DNA of 64,000 nt, from positions 2,920,501 to 2,984,500 of the forward strand of contig OZ005698.1 of NCBI GenBank assembly GCA_963930775.1, given 5' to 3'. How positions within the stretch are numbered: the stretch's first letter is position 1; the number at the start of each line of letters is the position of its first letter. The notes beneath the pieces are model-generated. The model searched no databases. It was not told where the DNA came from and worked only from the letters and a program-made list of their open reading frames with translations. Of the stretch, positions 47,601-59,500 are shown piece by piece. The translations under genes and the position numbers were made by a program. This DNA is from Cliona cf. orientalis (lineage: Eukaryota; Porifera; Demospongiae; Clionaida; Clionaidae).

Positions 47601-50540
47601 AGGTGCTGTGCTGAATTATATGCATGCATATACATGTACATGTATGTGCTAACTGAACAACCAAACAAAAGATATTGTAGTGAAAGTAGATACTATCAGA
47701 ATTATACACAATAATATAGATACTACAAATGTTATGTACGCATGTATTAAATGCCAAGTGTGTTCGTCATAATTAAATTTTTATTGTGCTAATAATATAC
47801 TTGACTAAATTATTCATAACTATCATTACATGTGCCATAATATAATGGATGACAAATCAAGACATGACTAAGTTACAACCATGCTCACGCATACATATCA
47901 CGCATACATATATACCTAGTAGTGACTGAATAGGTGCATGCATGGGCAGAATATTGTCACCGTCCTGGCACTAAGATAATATACACATCAAGTTACTATT
48001 AATTTTAACATAACCACTGGTGACCATTTAGCTGTGGAGCCGGTAATCTATATACACTAGTCGGCTTTAGATTCTACTTGTAACAAATACTGTAATCTGA
48101 TTGTTTAAACTGAAATGTCTATCCTTCATAGAAATTCATGTAAAGCTCTGTAGAAAATCATGTAGTTTCTTGCCTATTGATTAGGGTTGTTGCTAGGCAG
48201 CAGTTTATGTGTCAAGCTTTTGGGCAATGTTACTAGGATCTAAACATGTTAGACTTTCACACTGTTTAGTCGGTTTCTACGTGATTTAGAAGACCTCAGA
48301 ACTCAGTAAAACCCTCGCTTCACTCGGGATTCTACACAGAGCCCTTCGGTCTTCAAATCACATAGAAATCTCCTAAACAGTGTCTAACTATTATACAGAT
48401 TGAATATATTCTCACAAAAACTGTGCATAAGATGGAACTGAAGCTTTCATGACAATGAAAAGTTGAAATTTGGTTCAAGTGTGGCTCTAATAACAGATAA
48501 CAGGTATTATCAAATGAACGTTATTGTGCTCAGCATGAGATGTGGTACTCACAAGAGAGCGATTCGGTGATTACCACTCATATATCCGCTACCATACTTG
48601 AAAAGGGGTGCCCCGCCCTGTTTGTGAGTGGCTGGTTTATGACAGCTGTAATAGTGGTTTGCAGTACAGTAGTAGTAGCTGCCAAGTGTTGTGGGTATCT
48701 TTGGCTTCCCACAATCAGCTCAGAGACACACTACTAGTGGTTGAAATGTGGTTGTACTAGTGTACACAGCACGTGCACACATAGTAGATTGTGCATACAC
48801 AGTGATTATCATCCAAGTGCACATTGCATAATTATGCCTGTAAAGCAAATCATTCCCTCTTCATGGCCAATATAATATCCCATAATAATATTCAATGATA
48901 GTAATGTTAACACTCAACCACCCTGTTTGAATTCAGTCCTAGAGGAAACACTGCACACTAGTCATATGATGTTGATAGGTGCAATGAGATTGATACACAC
49001 CACCTACAAACTAGATAGCAATCCTACAAACTAGATAGCAATCACTATGATTACTACATGCAAGCATAATCATCATGTTGGGAAACTGGGCTCCAACGAA
49101 TAACAGTTTCGGGGTTTTTTACAGGGGGTATCAAAGGATTATCATGTACTCAAATTATGTATACAAGAGTGCCAACTTAGTTACTGGTAATATGCACATA
49201 ATAATATTAATAGTGAATAAACAGATTCACTATTAATATTAATATTAATCATCACTTTGCATGCACACAATAATGCGATATCGAGTAGGGTAGTTCTCCC
49301 TATGTAAGAATAACACCAAAAATGGAAGCACTGTGATAGGCATGCACAAGCATTTTATATTATACGTGTGCTATACAAAATGTACGATGAAAGTGAAATT
49401 CACAGGTCATCAAGCAACCTATAGGGGATGATTTTCAGATATCACAGTAAATCCACATATGGATGGTGATTGTTTTTTATAATATTACTGTGCATGATCA
49501 GTATTTTTGACATCAATATTATAATAGAGTGCTATATACATTGTAAAATCTAAAATTTATATGCTAGAAGTGAGCAATTAAAACAGCAATCGAAGGTTAT
49601 TGATTTCAGAAGTGAAAAAGCCTACACATCAGAAATCCAAACAGTCAACATGTAGTGGGCACACTTTCACGTAAGCAACTAAGTGACAGCTACTAAGGGG
49701 GTTAACGTTATGCATGTGATATGAATGGATGCACGTACTGTACATGCATAATATCTTCCATCATAGTGAAATGTAACTCTACGTATAACTGAGCTGAAGT
49801 GAAACTGATTATTTCACAATCAACTTACAATAGGACCTGATTTAAACTGTCAACTAAACCGATACTATCAAAGTGAATGAACAACAGCTCGAGATTCCCA
49901 TGCACGTTCACAAGCACTATGCTCCTGTTTACTGGACACATGACATTGCATGTATTGATAGTTAGTTACTACACAATGTCATATTAAACTACCTATTATA
50001 ATTCTACTGTACACATTATCTATAGAATTACATTAAATCAACAATTATGCTTACAAAAGCAGCTATATCTTCATCTATTTATGTGCGAAACTACCTCTTA
50101 TCATGTAAACGTAGTATTTCGGGAAATCTAACTTATCCACTATTCCCACAGGCCAATGACACTATCAATTCTCGTCTCTAAAATGGTGATATTCCTTCTC
50201 AAAACTTATATGAGAGTTGTGCTGGTACTCTATAGGCATTAGGTTTATATAGTGCATGTTAAATAATTTCAGTTTGAAACGTGCACTTTTCTGGTAAAGG
50301 TCATCAATCTCACCATATTATAATTACATCCCGAGTCCCAATCAATAAAAAAGAGTTCAGCCAACTGATGAGGTAATTATGATGAAAATGCGGTTAAGAC
50401 TATTTCAAAATGTTTAGTGCGTGGATGAAAATTTGTTGGGACCCGGAATTTGAACCTGGTGTAGAAGAGATCGTGGACTAACTGATGCATGATATAATGG
50501 CGATCCTCTCAGTTGGCTTTCTTTGGCAAGCTCATACTCT

Positions 50541-50573
<33 letters not shown>

Positions 50574-53500
50574 TTCTCCTATTCAGTCTAGCACATGGCA
50601 GGTCGAGGTCATGTCCAGGTCAACAGGCTCACTCCGTGCACACAAAAATTATGCAATACAGAGCATGCACAGTTTGGCACTAGCACGAGTGGTGTAAAGC
50701 TTCATGAGGGACGAGGGATGTAGACTAAGTAAGTTTTTCATGTACCTAGTAGCAATTTATTTTTCTGTGGGTATGAGATAATTATGATGAAATTATGATG
50801 TAACCTATGGGGTACGTAAGCATAAGAAAATTCAGGGCCTCAGTGGAGCCTTTCTGAAACTTGAAAATCGGTAAGTATATGTAGAGTATCAAATGCCTGT
50901 ATCCAGTGAATACATTATAAGCTTCGTGCTACTAGTATGCCTGGTCGAACTTCTTACCGTACGTAATTCTGTGTATACACATATATAAATATAGCGGGAA
51001 GGAAAATCACCTATTTTTCATAACAGATAACTTACCATTAGGACATTCTTGCTTTATGGGTGCAGCACTCTCAGCAATCACCTGGTAATAACTTGATATA
51101 GCTTCTTCAAAATCTACACAACACACACGTAAATAAATGATAATGTTCAGACATACATGTACTACATAGTAGTATAATAAATCAATATGTCCCACCTTCC
51201 TTGCGCCCACTTCTTGGCTCACAGAAAATGCTCTTACTCCGGTCAATCTTATTCCATATCCCAGTATCCTATGTTGACATTGTACATAAAGCAACAAAAC
51301 AGTTCACTAAATGACTCAGACAATTTCTATATGCACGTATGCACTATAAATAGGATCCTTGAGTACATGTATATGTATATGTATATGTATACAATAAGAA
51401 GTTAAATTTATTCCTCTAACATTACATCACATTATGTAGATAATATAGACTACGTAAACGGGATTGGAAACTGCTCACGTGAGCAATAGAACGCACGTGT
51501 ACGAGTATGCGCACTCCATAATATGGTTTGCATTCTTGGATAGACCCGTTGCTATGACAATTTGAGCAAAAAATGGCTGGAAATGGCGACCGCAGTGCAC
51601 TTATCGACTAATAGCAACGAAATAACAGTAGTTTCGAACTCGAACAAGGCTTATTCCAGTAAGGGAGTTCCTAATCTAAACGTGGCTAGCAAAGTTAAAT
51701 TTCTGAAGTCTCTCTGGACTACGCTAGAGTCCCACTAAGTCCAAGAAGCAAAAATGGCCAATTTTTGGCCTTTTTCACGGCTTGCTCACTCACAGAAGAC
51801 AGCGTATCACAAAATGGAGGCAAGGGCAAAGCCACTGCACCAATACACTGAAATAAACAGTTTTCAACAGTTCTTGATCATGCGTTTTATTAGCATAAAC
51901 ACGGTAGCTAATTTTGTGTGTATAGTTTGCACATAATACCTGCCATCTCTTAGCTAATTTCTCTAGCATCTTGTAGGAAGAAAAGAAACACAGTACGCCA
52001 TAGGGAACAGTCTGTAGGAGGGGAGAAATAACACTGTCACAGGACATGAACGTGTACATGTGCATGTTACATGAACAAGGACCACTGTATATCTACTTGT
52101 ACTTGTACATGTATATTCACCTAAGCTTTTACTATGTTGTACATGTATGTAAAAACAAGCCAACATGTGCATGATACTGTGTATATGTCAGAAGACGTAC
52201 ATGTACAAAGTACTTAAGAGTTCAAGGCACTGTATCAGGATATAAGGATCACGTGTTACTATTTTCAGAAACATTTGGAATCAACCGCACAACGTAACAT
52301 CAGGCGTGTGCAAGTGCAGGCAGTATTGCTGGCCGCATGGTATCTACTACACCCACAGCTGTCGTTCGATCGAGCCTTACGCACCGTATGATGGCAGGTA
52401 AGCACAAAAATGAAGATTAAAATTAATATTGAAAGGAGAAATAAACCGACAATTCTGCACTGCTCAGTATCCTCATGATGTCGATTTCGCTAGCTCTCTC
52501 GCCCGATTGCAGGCACAGTGCTACATCAGCCGGTCAGGCACGGATAAGTGGTGTGACCCAACGTCACAAAACCATAATATATGAAGCACATATACGGACA
52601 TTCCCATTTTCACGGCCCAGAAAAAACTAAGAAACGTCACTAAACATCACGGTTTCTATTTTATCCTTATATTTGCTGATACAGTGCCTTTAATATACAA
52701 AATAAGGAGCTCCAATCAACACATAATCACACATTAGTGTTTTGACAAAGTGAGGGAAAGGGGAAGCACCACCACCTACCTGGCACACTCTCAACACAAC
52801 TTCACCAACTTCATCTTGAAATTGAAATGTCTACAAATTTAATAATAGCAAATCAATTACCGTTACAGCTGCTTGTGCTAACCTGTACTAACATACACCA
52901 GCTATAATTTACAAACTTAAACATGTATGTACCATCACACTTATCTACACAACTATTCTGTTTATTCACTTTTCAATCGTAATATCCACGTAGTTTGCTT
53001 TACTGGACACAAAAACAACATACAGCAAACATACATGTACATGTACATGTACCCGTCATCTTTACATGATACACATGTATGTATGTACCTCAGAATTTTG
53101 ATAATTTGCTATCAGAGAGCGTCCATTAGGGCCATGGGATATGGAATTAATCCAGGTCTGAATAAAAATGAATGAAATCAAATTGAGGTTTTATACACAA
53201 TCCATGCAGTACATGTCTCCATCTTACATCTCCATCATCTAGTATTGAAATTATGATGCTAGCGTGGGTAACCTACCTGGGCGCTCTTTCGCGTATAAAC
53301 GCGATACTGATACCTCGAATATCAGCCCACCCCCCAATCTTGGCCCAATGTAAGGTGCACCGCCCATGGGCCCTCTTTTGCGAGGGTACGGTATATGCAC
53401 AATAAATATTATGTGTGTATATTAATATGCGTCTAATTGACAGCTTAGCACCTGTGTCTCTGGAATGACGTGGGAGGCCTCAAGCTGGATGGCAAACTTG

Positions 53501-56500
53501 ACCCCTAGCTCGGAGGAGAAAGAGGTCATGGGAGAGAGGGTACCAGAGGTCAGGACGATGGAGTGAGCACGGGTCAGGTCAGAGAATGCCTGCAATATCA
53601 TAAGCATTCACAAGCAGCATAATGTTACACAATTACATGCATATTCTATGTAAAGTCGCACTAGTTATAGCTGGTTTGTACTGGCCATACAAGTACAGTC
53701 TACATTAACGATGACTGGGAAATTTTGGCCATTAATTCATTGCTTGTGTACGCTACAATAATTATGCATTTTCAATCATTCATCTGTTAATGCAAATGGC
53801 AAGGGTCTTTAGTCATGAAATCAAACCTTTCCAAAAACTATTCACAATCTTCAGTATCATATTGACAATAATCAGATTGGAGAGCCTGGGGACAAGGCTA
53901 TCATTGATCAATGACCATGCGGCTTACCACAGCTGGGTTGAGACACCAAAAGTTGAGAGATGTTGTCCAAACCTTCTCTAAAGCTGTAAATGGTGGTACA
54001 AATTGCATGCAAGGTAATACAAATGCACTTGTTAGTACAGATATATGCCTGCATTCATATACACGTGTACATGTTTGTACATGTATACCTTGGCTCCTTC
54101 TTCTCTTCGAAATCCAACCAGATACCTGCATGTATATGTACATGTATGTACATGAAAATTTACATGCATACATGTATATATTCTAGAACTAATCCCAAAC
54201 CTACATGTAAGGGGTAACCATCACACCAGAAAAGCACTTACATGTACACATGTACATGTAGATGCTTACATGTTACATATACGTACACATAAAGTGCCGT
54301 GTTTATGCTAATAAAGTGCAAGGTCTAATTAGTGCAACAAAATTTTTGTTTTAGGACTTTTAATGTACATGTAGAATGTGATGACCTTCACCAGATAATC
54401 ACACGAAAATTAAAATCGTAATTATTTTTTTAGCTTGCGTTCTATCATAAACATGGTATATAATATACAAGTGTATGTAAACTTCCTCATCTGAGGGGGG
54501 GATACCATTGCACATGCATGTATACATCTATGCACAAGGATGGGAGGGAGGGTGCTGTGGTAAAAGTATTAGTTTAGTTTACAATCTGTACGGCCAACAA
54601 GACTTGGAATTCGTGTACTATACATAACATTATATTTGTCCATACCTCCCTAGGTCTGGCCATGGTGGCAGTCTTGAGGAGGGCAATCCTATAGTCTGGT
54701 AGGTACCTCTTGTTCTCCCTGAACAGGTAGCCAACTACCAGCAGGATGCTCTTAATGAGAGCTTGAGATGACACACTCAGAGTGGGAGGAGGTACTTCAG
54801 GGAGGCTGAAATATTGTGTCAACAATGTGTATGTGTCGAGGGTAAGTATATTTGTTGGTAGTTGCTTAGCAACCAAAGTTTTCATAGGCAATTTGCCGGC
54901 TATGGGAAGGGGTTGGGTCATCATAAAGTAGGCCAATGATAAACAGAGGTCAACTACCAACAAAATAGTTATCTGCCAGTAATTGGGGTGCATTCGACCA
55001 TGCATCTCATGCACCCCAATTGCTTAGCAACCAAAGTTTTCATAGGCAATTTGCCAGCTATGGGAAGGGGTTGGGTCATCATAAAGTAGGCCAATGATAA
55101 ACAGAGGTCAACTACCAACAAAATAGTTATCTGCCAGTAATTGGGGTGCATTCGACCATGCATCTCATGCACCCCAATTGCTGGCAGATAACTATTATAT
55201 GCAAGGAACAATACTATATACATCATATTCGTGTACTGCCATGGCACCCAAGTTCTATGCAGACAAATGGTATACCATAGCGCACATGTGAAACAGGAAT
55301 ATACATGTATATGTACAAGTACACAGCATGAACATTAAGTTTACATATCTCAAGTGGACCCGCAACAATCCAACCAAAAGCATTAACTTACCCTCCCTTG
55401 CGTCTGTCCTCTTCATCTTCCTTACCAGAATCAGTAATGGTCTTCAAGGCATTCTGAAAATAGGATGTCAACAAGTACATGTAATACAATTATAGTAGTA
55501 TTATGGTCCGTACATGTACATGTATTTCCAGAAATTACAAAATGAATACTAATACACTAATGTACATGTACGGTACTAACCTCATAAATTGAGACACTCA
55601 TCTGAGTGAGGCATAGCTCCTTCTCTAGCACAGGGAGGAAGTCCTCTCCATTCCATATGCCATAGGCCTGCTCATAGCCATGGGGGGCCAGCCTCATCAC
55701 CGACTCATCAATCCAGCGAACAATAGTAGAACACTACAACACAGAGGTGTGTAAAATTAGACAAGAATAATGCTACATGTATAATAATATGTAAATTTAA
55801 AAAATTCCCCACTCACTTCACATATAAAAAGCTGATGACACATGATAAATTTTATGATCAATTTTACTCACAAGAGCTTGAAGTTTCTGGTAAGCAAGTT
55901 TCACTTCGTCATTATCCTGCTCTGGCACTGCATAGTGACATTCAAAATAAAATTACATCAATATGCAGAGCATATACATGTACCGTACTTAATCTAATAC
56001 TACGTATGGAAAAAAAATTCATTTTTGAAAAATGCGCGATTTTCTGGTAAAGGTCGTCAATCGCTCCATATATATACGTTATGAGAATTCGTAAAATGCT
56101 AATTTCTTACGTTAGATTGGATCATACGTTGCATTCGATTAACTACGGTATACACTGGGTTTTTGAGATCACATAAATGTAAATAGACCGGTTGGAGCTC
56201 CATTTTTTAAGTTTTAGCACGTACATGTACAATAACATACTCTCCTACATTAGGACAGTTTACCCCCACGTTTGGGATTGCATGGTGTCGGAAAGTCTAA
56301 TATACAATGTACATGTAAGAACATACATGAATAGGAAAAAAATGCTCATCCTACATATACGTACATAACTCGGTAATTTCCTTGAGCACTTCACTGATCT
56401 GGATGTGGTTGACAGAGAGGCTGGCAGCCTCACGAGCAGAGTCCTCCATGTTGTGAGCCTCGTCAAGAATTATCACCTTGTCGGTAAGATCTATCAACAT

Positions 56501-59500
56501 CTATGAAATGTACAATGTCATGCATAAATACATTGTGTGGTAGAGATCTCAGATATTACAACGATACTACAACCCCAGCAACATACATGTATAGCGGTAC
56601 TAAATGTCAGACAAGAACATATACATGTATGTAGATCCCACCAAAAACGTACACCGCACAGGAATATTATGTTAACTAGTATTACTTGAGCATGATGGGA
56701 GAGTGTGATTTACGCTTGAGTTGCAGCTATATTATATTATCGTGAGTTCTCCCATTCCACATCAAAGAAAACCAATATCTACACTGAATGCTTGCATGTA
56801 TGTGGGAAGGCCTTAGGATTGGATTAATCAACATGTAATGTAGTCAATAATAATTACAATTATCCACTTGGATACAAAGGAGATGCTATAAATTTATGCC
56901 AGCGCCTCTATAATTAATGTATGTAACTGACCTGTTCCCTGATCATGGGGTCAATGAGATAGTTATAGGGGCAGAAGATGATCTCAGCATCCTCCTTCAG
57001 ACCACGGAGGGCAAAGTACGGGCAGGCCTATGTGCACATATACATATACGTGTATAATACAAGTCTGGTGGTTGGGCCCACTGCATGGTGTATTAATATC
57101 TTTTGCACTACTGTTATGATATTACATCTAAAAATTTAGTAAATTAGGGCAGAGAGTAACCAAAACTTACATGTAGCTACCATGGTACATACTTGTAACA
57201 TACATGTTGTTATTATAAGCTAGGCACATAGATAAGCAAGTACATGTATACAGTATATAAATATTATAATCTCAGGTAATGAATCGAAATCAGCACATGT
57301 GCACGTATACAAGATTTAAGTTAGTCGTATAGTAAAGCATACATGCAAAGGGCATACAAAATACTATAGAATAATACACTCTTACATGTAATACATGTAC
57401 ATACACAAAAACAACAACAATGGTTACTATACAATACTACTATACACGTACATGTACATCTATATGTTCTATTGAGAAGACAAAAAAGATGTACTTGCTA
57501 CACTTGATACGTTTATGCTATACATAGCAGCAAATATTCGAATAAAGATAAACAGTAATAGTACTACACTATATATATTCAATTTCAAAATCCATACAAC
57601 TCAATCCACCCAATCACCCATCTTGCAATGCTCTGTACTGCTCAAACACAGTCTTTGATATACACTTAGTGCATGTATGTGCTATACTTATCATTTTAGT
57701 TGATCTTTGACAAAAAACAAAACACAGACTACCTGGATTGATCACGTAGCCTGATGCTGTGGCTATTTCATAAAGTATAAATTGAATAACGTGTTTTTTA
57801 AAAAAACATTATACCACTACATAATAACAGACATCAGCAATGGATTTATCAGAAACAGTGCCATTTCCGAGTACACCGTGTGCATATATACATGTGTAAT
57901 AATAATAATGTACTCCGCTGCTAAATGGTTTGTACAGTAGCTAAAGACTATCAAACACATCATGGTGAGTACATGTACAGATGCACACCATCGTGTATGC
58001 TGATCAATACTGTACAAAGTTCAGAGTGCAAAGATAAATGAAGCAGAAATGAATACCATACGTAATCTAATACGAAAAAAAATTTTCAATTTTGACAAAC
58101 GCGCGTTTTTCTGGTAAAGGTCATCAATCGCTCCATAATTTGTAAAATGCTAACTTCTTACATTAAATTGGATCATGCATTGTATTCGATTAACTACGGC
58201 ATGCCCATATCCAGTTAATCTGGTTGACAGAACCAAAAATTTGTGTGTATTCATGTACAGTATTCACACACCCTAACTCTTCTCCCCAGCTTGACTAAGT
58301 CCTCAATGTCCCAGGCTGAGGTGTAGCCATGCTGGCGAAGCTGACACTGGCTGCCAAGCTTCTGCTGAACACGATGAAACCATGAGCAAGATACACCCTG
58401 CAGAGTTTCATAGTAATAAAATCTTAGATTATAATTACATGTATCACAAGTAGTATTTGAGGGTTCTTGCACCCCCCCCCCCCCCCCCCCCCAATACACA
58501 CAAACATTTTGCCATCATGTTAAGCTAACCAAATGTGATACTAGGTCTTTGGAATGCTTCAGTCACCCACAAAATGTACATGTACATGCTTTGCCTAGCA
58601 TATAGGTGCCTATAGCTCTCAGTCTTTTAGGGGGGATGTAAAAGACCAAAATTTGGAGGTAGAGGTGGGAGGAATTAAGGGGATAGGGTGAATGTGGCTT
58701 ACTTCAACATAGTCTCTGAGTTTCTTGCAGTCATCATTCTTGTTCCTGCTCTTTGAGACCTTGGGGTGGATGCAGGTGTGCTCACGACTGGCTAGGATAC
58801 ACATGCTGGGGAAATATAGGCACAAGTACACGCATGGAAACAAATTAATTTTAGTGAAAATAAAATATACATGTATATCAGTACACAAACATGTACATGT
58901 ACATGAATAAACATAATATTTATATGCAAACAGGCCATTCACATTATAGTTACAAGACCTTAATTGGGGTGCATGAGATACATGTCATTGTGTATATAGT
59001 TGAATGCATCCCAATTAAGGTTCTATAACTGTCTTGTTTGCCCACCACCCCCTCTCATCATTGGCCTACCCTATGATCACCCACACCCTGGCAATCAGCC
59101 TATAAAAACTTTGGTTGGCCAACAAATACATGTACATATCATGGAAATACAAGTATACAAAAACTCAGGTGAAAATCACATCAAAGAGTTAATGTATATA
59201 TATATACTCTTTGGATGAAGATAATAACAACATGTAAAATCAGCTGCATACAAAATATCATGAACTATTAATAATAGATACATGTACATGTACACATGTA
59301 CATGTGTAATAGTGTATTTGTGTGTGACAGTGTGTTGCACCACTCAAGCATGCATGCAGTACAACATCAATGCAAGTGATGACATAATTTCTTATGTACA
59401 TGTACATGTACGTGTACCCACTTACGGTGTTTCACTATAAGCTGTTTTTGCCATCTCGTGAGTGATCTGGGTGATCTGTTTGTGCGTCCGAGTGCCAAAG

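Larger units (their letters stand above)
36953..51035 (-). other. 14.1-kb FANCJ intron containing nested genes
   Basis: Between the PIKQECPN exon (51036-51113) and the GKVSEGLDF exon (36846-36952). All other introns in the window are under 2 kb. It contains three plus-strand secreted-peptide genes, a decayed copy, a decayed transposon ORF and several MITEs. No FANCJ-like exon was seen inside it, and the flanking phases join without one. Confidence 0.85.

Noticed and set aside
50485-50697. 70-aa ORF with a glycine run
   Set aside because: The glycine run is the 32-nt poly(G); no other evidence for coding.
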